Source: Candidatus Methylacidiphilales bacterium (GTDB lineage Bacteria; Verrucomicrobiota; Verrucomicrobiia; Methylacidiphilales; CAZTYG01). From it: a stretch of 48,418 bases of DNA. The translations under genes were made by a program, and so were the position numbers. Under the pieces are notes generated by a model. It saw nothing but the letters and a program-made list of their open reading frames with translations. It was not told the origin of the DNA and made no database searches. This document shows, in pieces, positions 41,901 to 48,418 of the stretch (position 1 is the stretch's first letter; every line of letters begins with the position of its first letter). The stretch is from NCBI GenBank assembly GCA_033875315.1, contig JANRJG010000005.1:1-48418 (forward strand), in the 5' to 3' direction.

Positions 41901-42905
41901 ATGAATCTTGGGGAGCAATTGAAAGTCCTGGCTGCGGGCGAGGGATTCGACCATTGCGCGGTGGCCTCGGTCGAAACACTGGAGTACGGGGGCTATTTTT
42001 TACGCTGGTTGGAGGAAGGAAAACAGGGATCCATGGCCTGGCTGGCCCGTGACCCTTTACGCAGGCTTGATCCCGCGCAAGTGCAACCGGGCGCTCGCAG
42101 TGTGGTCATGCTGGCCTTGAATTACTACCAGGACCCGCTCCCTGGGCGCGGACGGATGGCCCGGTATGCTCTGGGCCGGGACTACCACGATCTGATGCTG
42201 CCCCGCCTGGAGCGACTGGCGTCATGGATGGAGGAACTAGGGGGACGGCAGCGGGTTTATGTCGATACGGGACCGGTCTTGGAAAAGGTTTGGGCCGCGC
42301 GGGCCGGGCTGGCCTGGCAGGGCAAGAGCACCATGGCCATCCACCCCCGCTCGGGCACGTGGTTTTTTCTCGGCACCCTCCTCACCACCCTGGCCTTTCC
42401 ACCCGATCCACCGATGAAGGACCATTGCGGCTCCTGCACCCGCTGCATCGATGCCTGTCCCACCGGGGCCATCCACGCTCCCTACCAGCTGGACGCCCGC
42501 CGCTGCATCGCCTACCTCACCATCGAGCATCCCGGGGACATCCCGGAAGAATTCCGTTCCCTGATCGGGGACCGGGTCTATGGGTGCGACGACTGTCTGG
42601 AAGTCTGCCCTTGGAACCGTTGGGCCCGGGCGACACAAGAGGCCGGCTTTCAGGAAAGACCACGTCCGGATCTGGCGGAGATGTTGGATTGGAAGCCCGA
42701 GGACTTCGACCATCACTTCCGCGGCAGTCCGGTCCGCCGCTTGAAACTCCCCCGTTGGAAACGCAACCTCTGTGTTGTACTGGGCAATATTGGAACAATG
42801 TCCGATCTGCCCGCCCTGGAGCGTGCGGCCGCCGGGGACGATCCCATGGTCGCCCGCCATGCCCGCTGGGCGGTAGAAAAACTCCGAACGCAGGATCGCA
42901 GTTGA
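41901..42905 (+). CDS. queG: epoxyqueuosine reductase
   Basis: A 334-residue cobalamin- and Fe-S-dependent enzyme that reduces epoxyqueuosine to queuosine in tRNA. Two [4Fe-4S] motifs: CGSCTRCIDACPTGAIH (about 175-191) and CDDCLEVCPWNRWA (about 230-243). The N-terminal cobalamin domain includes VVMLALNYYQDP. C-terminal HEAT-like part (about 280-334) as in long QueG. ATG 41901 is set by the promoter spacing. Other queuosine genes are not in the window. Confidence 0.94.
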   Translation: MNLGEQLKVLAAGEGFDHCAVASVETLEYGGYFLRWLEEGKQGSMAWLARDPLRRLDPAQVQPGARSVVMLALNYYQDPLPGRGRMARYALGRDYHDLMLPRLERLASWMEELGGRQRVYVDTGPVLEKVWAARAGLAWQGKSTMAIHPRSGTWFFLGTLLTTLAFPPDPPMKDHCGSCTRCIDACPTGAIHAPYQLDARRCIAYLTIEHPGDIPEEFRSLIGDRVYGCDDCLEVCPWNRWARATQEAGFQERPRPDLAEMLDWKPEDFDHHFRGSPVRRLKLPRWKRNLCVVLGNIGTMSDLPALERAAAGDDPMVARHARWAVEKLRTQDRS

Positions 42906-42930
42906 AGCCCGCGAATATTTGTCCCATGCT
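42902..42930 (+). promoter_or_regulatory. putative promoter of the adenylate-kinase-like gene
   Basis: TTGAAG (42902-42907, overlapping the queG stop), 17-base spacer, CATGCT (42925-42930), 9 bases to GTG 42940. Confidence 0.4.
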
Positions 42931-42939
42931 GGACCCTGC

Positions 42940-43551
42940 GTGAAATACAGGACTTACCTCATCTTCGGTGCCCCGGGCAGCGGCAAGGGCACCCAGGGGC
43001 TGACCCTGGGCACACTCCCGCGTTTCTATCACTGTGCCTGCGGGGACGTCTTCCGATCCATCGACACCCGTTCTGCCATTGGAGGGTTGTTCATGGAATA
43101 TTCCTCGCGCGGGGAACTGGTGCCCGATGATGTCACCATCGCGCTCTGGCAGGAGGCGATCACGGCCAAGATTGTGGACAAATCGTTCAAGCCCGACATC
43201 GACGCCCTCATCCTGGATGGCATCCCGCGCAACAGGCGCCAAGCCGAGTTGATGGAGGAAATGATCGAAGTGCAGCGGGTCTTCCACCTAGTCTGCCACG
43301 ACCGCGAGGCCATCGTCCACCGATTGAAAAAGCGCGCGCTGAAAGACAACCGGTTGGATGATGCCAACGAGGAAGTCATCCGCCGTCGTTTGGAGACGTA
43401 TGAACGCGATACCAAGCCGGTGTTGGACTTCTACGGTCCGGAGCGCATCCAGGAAATCGACGCCACCCAGTCGCCGGCCCAGGTGCTGGTTCAAATTCTC
43501 AACGAAGTCAATCCGCTGGAATCGGGCCGCCACGCCCCGGCTTCGTGGTAA
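42940..43551 (+). CDS. adk: adenylate kinase-family nucleotide kinase
   Basis: A 203-residue NMP kinase, ATP + AMP to 2 ADP. P-loop FGAPGSGKGTQG (about 9-20), AMP-binding region ACGDVFRS and GELVPDD, then LILDGIPRNRRQAE (Asp-Gly-hPro-Arg motif). The LID segment is short, without zinc cysteines. It differs from canonical Adk in several positions (DGIPR where DGFPR is usual), so another NMP specificity is possible. GTG 42940 preferred over TTG 42919 because of the promoter-like sequence. tRNA-Ile2 follows 21 bases on. Confidence 0.85.
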   Translation: MKYRTYLIFGAPGSGKGTQGLTLGTLPRFYHCACGDVFRSIDTRSAIGGLFMEYSSRGELVPDDVTIALWQEAITAKIVDKSFKPDIDALILDGIPRNRRQAELMEEMIEVQRVFHLVCHDREAIVHRLKKRALKDNRLDDANEEVIRRRLETYERDTKPVLDFYGPERIQEIDATQSPAQVLVQILNEVNPLESGRHAPASW

Positions 43552-43572
43552 TGCCCGTTTGCATTTTCTCCG

Positions 43573-43645
<73 letters not shown>

Positions 43646-43719
43646 TTTCTTCCCGCGCGGTCGTGGTGGGCTTTTGGAACTTGAAACTTCCCACCTTAAA
43701 CTTGAAGATCACCTGTCGC

Positions 43720-43804
<85 letters not shown>

Positions 43805-43885
43805 CTTTTCTGCCAATACGGAATGTGGAATGGTGAATTTGGAATGAAATCCGTATTCCTCATTTCGCATTGCGAATTCCCGAAA

Positions 43886-44230
43886 TTATCCCGGGGGCCA
43901 TTCCATTTCCCGTCCGCCCAGGACATGCAGATGCAAATGGGGCACGGCTTCACCGGCGTCTTTCCCGTTGTTGATCACGGTTCGGAAACCGGATTCGGCA
44001 ATACCTGTCAGATGGGCCACTTCCTGGACCGCCAATAGCAATTCCCCCAGCAGTTCCTTTTCTTCAACAGGAACGTGCACCAAGCGGGCATACGGTTTCT
44101 TGGGAATGACAAGGACATGGACCGGGGCTTGCGGGGCGATGTCACGGAAGGCCAGTACGGTGTCGGTCTCGAAGACGATGTCGGCCGGGATTTCCCGGTC
44201 GATGATTTTTTCAAACAAGCCTTTGGACAT
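43886..44230 (-). CDS. HIT family nucleotide-binding protein
   Basis: A 114-residue histidine-triad hydrolase, HINT/PKCI type: [28 protein letters not shown] and the triad HLHLHVLGG (about 99-107). Hydrolyses AMP-linked substrates such as adenosine phosphoramidates. ATG 44230 chosen ([17 protein letters not shown]); upstream codons belong to another frame of the next gene. It ends the nrdR-unknown-HIT cluster. Confidence 0.93.
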   Translation of the reverse strand: MSKGLFEKIIDREIPADIVFETDTVLAFRDIAPQAPVHVLVIPKKPYARLVHVPVEEKELLGELLLAVQEVAHLTGIAESGFRTVINNGKDAGEAVPHLHLHVLGGREMEWPPG

Positions 44231-44241
44231 GGATGCGTTTC

Positions 44242-44793
44242 TCAAAAGACCGCCAAGTCGACCGCGGTGTGTTTCCAGGAGGCAAGGTGGCTGCGGGCGA
44301 AGAGGACGATCTCGTCGTTGAGTTTCTGGCAACCCTGGTCCCACTTGCGGGAACCATCGAGGATCTTGACGCAGTGGCGGATGCCATCGAGCCGGACCCC
44401 TTTGACCACGACATGGCGGGCTTCCTGCAGGCGTGCGGCCAGGTGTTGGAAGAAAATGAGTTCAAGGCCGCTGTGGCGGGCGATTTCCGGCAAGTCGATG
44501 CTGACGCGAGGGGCGACGAGGCTGACATTGCGGGCGATGTCGCCGCAACCGATGCCGTCGAGGGATTTGCGGATGATGGCCTGGAGCTGCTTGGGGGTGA
44601 TGAGGGTACCTGGGTAGTCCTGTTGGAGGTAGAAGGTGATGGCCTTGGCCACTTCCCCGGACCATTCCCATGTGGTGTAGCCGGCGTTGCGGGCTGAATG
44701 GGCGATGGATTCCGAGAGCCAGCCCTCGGAGAGCGGAACCTGGCGGCTGCTGTGCCACTGGACGAGGGGAAGCGATTGCGGGACAGCGATCAT
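44242..44793 (-). CDS. unknown protein encoded between nrdR and HIT
   Basis: A 183-residue soluble protein, 10 bases after nrdR and 11 before the HIT gene on the same strand, so probably one operon. Most conserved-looking part: LITPKQLQAIIRKSLDGIGCGDIARNVSLV, which reads as a helical, perhaps DNA- or nucleotide-binding segment. The N-terminus is PQSLPLVQWHSSRQVPLSEGW. Sequence gives no known motif; context suggests a link to dNTP supply control. Confidence 0.75.
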   Translation of the reverse strand: MIAVPQSLPLVQWHSSRQVPLSEGWLSESIAHSARNAGYTTWEWSGEVAKAITFYLQQDYPGTLITPKQLQAIIRKSLDGIGCGDIARNVSLVAPRVSIDLPEIARHSGLELIFFQHLAARLQEARHVVVKGVRLDGIRHCVKILDGSRKWDQGCQKLNDEIVLFARSHLASWKHTAVDLAVF

Positions 44794-44803
44794 GGAATGG
44801 GGT

Positions 44804-45256
44804 TCAATCGACGGTCAGGCTCTGGACTTCGTTGACGAATTCGTTGATGTCCTTGAATTGGCGGTATACCGAGGCGAAGCGGACGTAGGCCACCTCGTCA
44901 AGCTTGCGCAACGCACGCATGAGCGATTCGCCGATGGCGGTGGTGGGGATCTCCTTGTCGTATTCTTTTTCGAGGTCGTCGATGATGCTGTCGACGGTTT
45001 GTTCCAGCACATCCGGGCTGATCGGGCGCTTTTCACAAGCCTTGAAGAGTCCGCCAAGGAGTTTCTTGCGGTCGAAAGGTTCGTAGCGACCGTCGCGTTT
45101 GACCACGCGCAAATCCTCGCGCTCGATTTCTTCGTAGGTGGTGAACCGGTAAGTGCAGGCGAGGCATTCCCGGCGTCGCCGGATGACGGCTCCGTCCTTC
45201 CAAGGTCGTGAATCGATGACCTTGTCCTGGTTGGAACCACATTTTGGACAGCGCAT
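44804..45256 (-). CDS. nrdR: transcriptional repressor NrdR
   Basis: A 150-residue repressor of ribonucleotide reductase genes. Zinc ribbon: CPKC (3-6) and CLAC (about 31-34); ATP-cone domain from about 47 (VVKRDGRYEPFDRKKLLGGL) that senses ATP/dATP. ATG 45256 gives the invariant start MRCPKCGSNQDKVIDSR. Full length. No NrdR-box pair was identified in the window. Confidence 0.96.
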   Translation of the reverse strand: MRCPKCGSNQDKVIDSRPWKDGAVIRRRRECLACTYRFTTYEEIEREDLRVVKRDGRYEPFDRKKLLGGLFKACEKRPISPDVLEQTVDSIIDDLEKEYDKEIPTTAIGESLMRALRKLDEVAYVRFASVYRQFKDINEFVNEVQSLTVD

Positions 45257-45400
45257 ACTAAATGTTGTGTTGGAACAACCTAGTGGCCTACAGGGTATGG
45301 GGTCAAGAAAATAGCCGTAAGAGAGGGTTGTCGGGCGAGGGTGTACCGGGTAGGGTGGCGTTGATCTCACTGCCTGTCTGAACAGAGCTGTGATCGACAT

Positions 45401-45440
45401 AAAAAAAGCGGCGGATCGTTGGGCGATCCGCCGCTTTCTT
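45401..45440 (-). terminator. strong terminator of the lysine-rich micro-gene
   Basis: Perfect 11-base stem GCGGCGGATCG/CGATCCGCCGC (45408-45418 and 45424-45434) with A7 on one side and TTTCTTTT on the other, so it works on the minus strand and possibly the plus. It starts about 20 bases after the micro-gene stop. Confidence 0.92.
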
Positions 45441-45454
45441 TTAAGCAAGAGAAG

Positions 45455-45535
45455 TTATTTCTTCTTCTTGGCCACCTTCTTCTTGGCGGCTTTCTTCACT
45501 GCTTTTTTCTTCACTGCTTTCTTTTTAACTGCCAT
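45455..45535 (-). CDS. lysine-rich micro-protein, histone H1-like tail
   Basis: 26 residues, of which 15 are lysine, the rest Ala, Val and Met, in AVKKK-type repeats (starts MAVKKKAVKKKAVKKAAKKK). Such Lys/Ala runs resemble bacterial H1-like DNA-condensing tails (as in Chlamydia Hc1/Hc2), so nucleoid or RNA binding is plausible. Evidence it is real: a near-consensus Shine-Dalgarno AAGGGGGTGAG 7 bases before the ATG, a promoter (45584-45612), and a strong terminator. Could instead be a leader peptide or sRNA with an incidental ORF. Confidence 0.65.
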   Translation of the reverse strand: MAVKKKAVKKKAVKKAAKKKVAKKKK

Positions 45536-45583
45536 GTCTGAACTCACCCCCTTCCATGTCGGATAGTCTGATCGACAGATAAG

Positions 45584-45612
45584 GAATTAAATTTTTCCGG
45601 GCGTCCCGTCAA
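45584..45612 (-). promoter_or_regulatory. putative promoter of the lysine-rich micro-gene
   Basis: Minus strand TTGACG (45612-45607), 17-base spacer, TAATTC (45589-45584). Transcription would start near 45577, giving a leader of about 42 bases with a strong ribosome binding site. Confidence 0.5.
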
Positions 45613-45926
45613 ACATTTTTTCGAAGTGTTGCTTGACGTCTTTTGTGGCTGCGGTGGTGTTCTTTATGGTATTTGAATCAAGTGAATAATAATTCAAGCA
45701 GAACTATTTTGAAATTTGATCAAAATACCAATGAAAAATCAAAAATATATCAGGAAAAGACAATCATCTAGATAATAAATGAATAATTAATCATCCGTGA
45801 ATGAGGTCACGCAGAAAACGTGAAAAGTTTTTTCAAATTGCGGAGAAAAGCGCGTAAAACGCGCAAACAGGGTTGTGGGTGACCTGGCCGAGAGGTCCGG
45901 AAGGCGGAGGCGAAGACCATTTTAAC

Positions 45927-45952
45927 AAAAAACAGGCGCCAAAAACGGGCGC
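45927..45952 (-). terminator. probable rpoN terminator
   Basis: Minus strand stem GCGCC/GGCGC (45952-45948 and 45940-45936), then CTG and a run of six T, about 13 bases after the rpoN stop. Confidence 0.6.
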
Positions 45953-45964
45953 GGATCCGTCGTT

Positions 45965-47362
45965 TTAGTGTTCCCGGCGGAGGTTTGATGGAAGGATATT
46001 GAGTTCCGAGCGGTACTTGGCCACGGTGCGGCGGGCCAGATCGACTCCTTTGTCCTTGAGGATGTCGACAATCTCGGAATCCGAGAGCGGTTGGCGGGGA
46101 TTTTCGCGGGCGATGAGTTCGCCGATGGTGTCTTTGACGCTGGTGTTGGAGAGGGTTTGGCCCTCGGCGGTCATGTAGCCGGAAGTGAAGAAGAATTTCA
46201 TCGGCACCACGCCATGGGGAGTGGTGACATACTTACTGGCCACGGCGCGGCTGACGGTGGTTTCGTGCACGCCGATGGCTTCCGCCACCTGGCTCATGGT
46301 CATGGGTTTGAGGTGGGCGTTGCCGTGCTCGAGGTAGTCGCGCTGGCGTTTGATGATCTCCAAGAGGATGTTTTCGATGGTCTGTTGCCGTTGCTGGAGG
46401 CATTTGATGAGGAATTTGCCCGCTCGAATCCGGTCCTTGAGATAATCTTTCAATCCGGCATCGCCGGTGCCTCCTCCAACCAGATCTTTGTAGGTGTCGC
46501 TGATTCTGAGGTAGGGCAGGGAATCGTTGTTGAGCACCGCAGTCCAGGATCCGTCATCATCTTTGATGAAGGCGGCCTCGGATTGGACAACGTTCTGGGG
46601 TTGGTCGGGGCTGAAGGCGGCTCCGGGGTGGGGTTCCAGCTTGGATATATAGTGGGCGGCTTCGCGCAGGCGGTCCTGGGTGACTTTGTGGTCGCGGGCC
46701 AGTTCCTGGAAACGTTTGCGTGCCAGGCGGTCGAGGTCGTGGCTGACCAGCTTGGCCTCCAGTGATTCACCATCCTTGCCCCGGCGCTCGAGCTGGATGA
46801 GCAGGGATTCCCGCAGGTCCCTGGCACCCACACCGGCCGGGTGGAAGCTCTGCACCAAGCGAAGGGCTTTCATGACTTCGTCGAGATCCAAGCGGGTGGC
46901 GGCGGCGATTTCCGTCAATTCGGCGGTCAGGAATCCGTCCTCGCTGAGATTACCAATGATCTCCTCCGCGGCCTTCAGCACGGATTCACTGGTTTGGGTG
47001 AGGATGAGCTGGCCGATGAGGTGGTCGCCCAGGCTTTCGCTTTTGACCTGGGAATCGAAGAAGAACTGACGGCGGGCTTGGGCGTCCTCCTGTGATTGGC
47101 GGCTTTCGCGATTCTGGGAAAAGTAGTCCCGCCAGTCCTCGCGGTCCTCCCGGGCTTGTTCAGAGCGGTCGTCCCATTCCTCGTCCTCCTCGGTGGCAGG
47201 TTCGGGGGGGGCTTCCTCCAGCAGGGGGTTGGTCTCGATTTCCTGCTGGATGAGGGAACGGAGTTCGAGAACGGGGGCTTGGAGGAAGTGCAGACTCTGC
47301 TGCATCTGGGGCGACAGGGTCTGCCCCAGGGATAGGTTTTGTTGGAGTCCAATGCCTGCCAT
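45965..47362 (-). CDS. rpoN: RNA polymerase sigma-54 factor
   Basis: A 465-residue sigma-54. Region I is Gln/Leu-rich at the start (LQQNLSLGQTLSPQMQQSL), followed by the acidic region II (about 55-85), the core-binding region, HTH (TMSQVAEAIGVHETTVSRAV), and the RpoN box ARRTVAKYR (about 446-454). Full length. GGAG 7 bases before ATG 47362 is a ribosome binding site, so this transcript is leadered. It needs an activator ATPase; the one NtrC-like protein in this window has degenerate contact motifs, so its activators lie elsewhere. Confidence 0.96.
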   Translation of the reverse strand: MAGIGLQQNLSLGQTLSPQMQQSLHFLQAPVLELRSLIQQEIETNPLLEEAPPEPATEEDEEWDDRSEQAREDREDWRDYFSQNRESRQSQEDAQARRQFFFDSQVKSESLGDHLIGQLILTQTSESVLKAAEEIIGNLSEDGFLTAELTEIAAATRLDLDEVMKALRLVQSFHPAGVGARDLRESLLIQLERRGKDGESLEAKLVSHDLDRLARKRFQELARDHKVTQDRLREAAHYISKLEPHPGAAFSPDQPQNVVQSEAAFIKDDDGSWTAVLNNDSLPYLRISDTYKDLVGGGTGDAGLKDYLKDRIRAGKFLIKCLQQRQQTIENILLEIIKRQRDYLEHGNAHLKPMTMSQVAEAIGVHETTVSRAVASKYVTTPHGVVPMKFFFTSGYMTAEGQTLSNTSVKDTIGELIARENPRQPLSDSEIVDILKDKGVDLARRTVAKYRSELNILPSNLRREH

Positions 47363-47462
47363 GGAAGAACTCCAAACTGTCAGGCGCGAACCGAAGTATC
47401 AAGCAACTTCTATGCCATGATGGGGGCTTGCTATTTTGGGCTTCCATTCCGAGCGGGCGTTA

Positions 47463-47490
47463 TTGCCATACGGGCGTGTGCGGCCAGAGT
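47463..47490 (+). promoter_or_regulatory. putative promoter of the MBL-fold gene
   Basis: TTGCCA (47463-47468), 16-base spacer, CAGAGT (47485-47490), 7 bases to ATG 47498. Confidence 0.35.
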
Positions 47491-47497
47491 GGCGCGA

Positions 47498-48283
47498 ATG
47501 GGGTCGTATACGTTCACGGTGCTGGCCAGTGGAAGCCGGGGCAATGTGGCAATCCTGCGCACCCCGCTGGGATCGGTCTTGATCGATGCCGGTTTGAATG
47601 GACGGCAGTTGGAGGCGCGATTGCGCGAGGTGGGGGCGGACTGGGGGGAGATCCGAGCGGTGGTGTTGACGCACGAGCACAGCGACCACATTGCGGGGTT
47701 GCCGGCATTGTTGAAGCGGACCGGTGCGGAGATTCTGGCCAACCGGGCCACTTGGGACAGCCTGGGTCTGAACGGAGAGGGCCGTTGGCGCGAATGGCCG
47801 ACCGGTTCAACGGTGGGTGTGCTGTCCGGCGTGGAGATGGATTCTTTTCCAGTGCCGCATGACGCCGCGGAACCGGTGGGGTTGGTGGTGCGTGCCGCGG
47901 GCACGGTGGTCGGAGTGGCGACCGATCTCGGGTTTGCCACTCCCGTGGTGGTCGAACGGTTGCGGGGCTGTGGGGTGTTGCTGCTGGAGGCCAACCATGA
48001 TCCCGCGATGCTGCAAGCCGACACCAAGCGTCCTTGGGCGGTCAAGCAACGGATTGCCAACCGTCATGGGCACCTTTCGAACGGGGCTGCGGCGGAGTTG
48101 CTGGCCCGCGTGGCGGGACCGGAATTGCGCCATGTCTTTCTGGGGCACCTGAGCGAGGATTGCAACCGACCGGAGCTGGCCGAGCAGATCATTGCCGAAA
48201 CGTTAGTCCAGCTGGGTAGGAGTGCGGTGCAAGTCCACCGGACCCATCCGGAACGGGTATCGGCGACCGTCGGGCTTGGCTAG
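47498..48283 (+). CDS. MBL-fold metallo-hydrolase, YycJ/WalJ-like
   Basis: A 261-residue metallo-beta-lactamase-fold hydrolase. Zinc motif HxHxDH is LTHEHSDHIAGL; further ligands in GVATDLGFAT, EANHD and HVFLGHLSEDCN. FTVLASGSRGNVAIL at the start is typical of the YycJ/WalJ group, thought to process nucleic acids. ATG 47498 is favoured; the earlier in-frame ATG 47339 lies inside rpoN. The stop codon TAG is formed by the TA target and first G of the IS630-like end, so the last residues may be altered by insertion, though the fold is complete. Confidence 0.88.
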   Translation: MGSYTFTVLASGSRGNVAILRTPLGSVLIDAGLNGRQLEARLREVGADWGEIRAVVLTHEHSDHIAGLPALLKRTGAEILANRATWDSLGLNGEGRWREWPTGSTVGVLSGVEMDSFPVPHDAAEPVGLVVRAAGTVVGVATDLGFATPVVVERLRGCGVLLLEANHDPAMLQADTKRPWAVKQRIANRHGHLSNGAAAELLARVAGPELRHVFLGHLSEDCNRPELAEQIIAETLVQLGRSAVQVHRTHPERVSATVGLG

Positions 48284-48418
48284 AGCATTTCCGGATCATA
48301 TAGACACATAATGTGCATGAGTGAAGTAGTTGATACATTCTTGTGGAGTGAACAGTGACAAGCAGTCTGCGACCGCCCGCATGAGTTCTTCGTAGGTTCT
48401 TGCACAAGCCCGGCGTAA
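48281..48418 (-). mobile_element. IS630-like element, right-side fragment
   Basis: Begins at TAGAGCATTT (48281-48290), which matches in inverted sense the left element's end at 140, and runs off the window. The transposase stop lies 13 bases inside. It inserted at the very end of the MBL-fold gene. Confidence 0.7.
48296..48418 (-). CDS. IS630-like transposase, C-terminal fragment
   Basis: 40 residues open from the window edge to TGA at 48296. The sequence includes RTYEELMRAVADCLSLFTPQE and CINYFTHAHYV; the ending with TPQEC.NYF.HA.Y is characteristic of IS630-type DDE transposases, after the catalytic glutamate helix. Same strand as the N-terminal fragment at 1-70. Confidence 0.75.
   Translation of the reverse strand, partial: LRRACARTYEELMRAVADCLSLFTPQECINYFTHAHYVSI

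Larger units (their letters stand above)
45536..45964. other. AT-rich intergenic island
   Basis: Holds the micro-gene promoter and leader (45536-45612), then about 170 bases (45660-45830) far richer in A+T than anything else here, with GGTATTT/AAATACC inverted ends (near 45668 and 45724) and AATAATAATT runs, then a GCGCAAA-type repeat tract (about 45844-45868) and the rpoN terminator. No gene seen; no DnaA-box cluster seen. Confidence 0.5.

Noticed and set aside
45660-45830. AT-rich island as a replication origin
   Set aside because: No cluster of DnaA boxes and no dnaA, dnaN or parAB genes nearby.
45884-45918. Segment resembling the D arm of tRNA-Ser (TGGCCGAGAGGTCCGGAAGGC)
   Set aside because: No anticodon stem, T arm or acceptor pairing follows; likely chance or an old remnant.
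47339-47497. Longer N-terminus for the MBL-fold gene
   Set aside because: The extra codons overlap the rpoN start region, lack family similarity, and a promoter-like sequence lies just before ATG 47498.

Overview
The window is a GC-rich bacterial chromosome segment, densely packed with housekeeping and biosynthetic genes. The best guess is a Verrucomicrobiota (PVC-group) bacterium, perhaps Opitutales-like. Reasons: a 51-residue small basic protein of a family known from Verrucomicrobia, Chlamydiae and Planctomycetes (25743-25898), a PEP-CTERM surface protein (37379-38236), a GTP-type PEP carboxykinase, a meso-DAP/lysine gene cluster, and palindromic and GA-rich intergenic repeats. Placement is inference; no rRNA gene is present. 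Both window ends lie inside IS630-like transposase genes (1-70 and 48296-48418, both minus strand).

Layout. 1-2.0 kb: IS end, a GntR/LacI-type regulator and a lytic transglycosylase. 2.1-8 kb: priA, a small membrane protein, a photolyase split into two overlapping genes in swapped order, and metG. 8.1-14.8 kb: pckG, a secreted unknown protein, an L,D-transpeptidase whose membrane anchor and catalytic part are in different frames joined by a poly-A slippery site, a CysJ-like reductase with a ferredoxin, and rpmA-rplU. 14.9-21.2 kb: an M16 peptidase, pabB-pabC, sufT, a glycosylase-like gene, dgkA and a VapBC module. 21.5-25.7 kb (minus strand): lutABC, a HAD phosphatase and an EVE protein. 25.7-35.1 kb: small basic protein, RluB/RsuA-type pseudouridine synthase, argH, lysA, then an overlapping dapF-dapA-dapB-folK-panB operon, a response regulator with a degenerate sigma-54 activator domain, and tRNA-Thr. 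35.2-41.8 kb: an OlsF-like bifunctional acyltransferase coupled to the PEP-CTERM gene, DAHP synthase, two small membrane proteins, a LysM D,D-carboxypeptidase and a YwaF-like protein. 41.9-48.3 kb: queG, an adenylate-kinase-like gene, tRNA-Ile2 and tRNA-Leu, an nrdR-unknown-HIT cluster, a 26-residue lysine-rich micro-gene, rpoN, a metallo-beta-lactamase-fold protein and the second IS end.

Together the genes cover peptidoglycan supply and remodelling (dapF/A/B, dgkA, D,D-carboxypeptidase, L,D-transpeptidase, lytic transglycosylase), chorismate and folate (DAHP synthase, pabB, pabC, folK), lysine, arginine and pantothenate synthesis, lactate oxidation with gluconeogenesis (lutABC, pckG), and translation. 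The most unusual signals are the swapped split photolyase, the A-AAA-AAG frameshift site, the lysine-rich micro-gene, and about sixteen promoters of the form TTGnnn-N16..18-nAnnnT that end only 5-10 bases before a start codon, which suggests common leaderless mRNAs.
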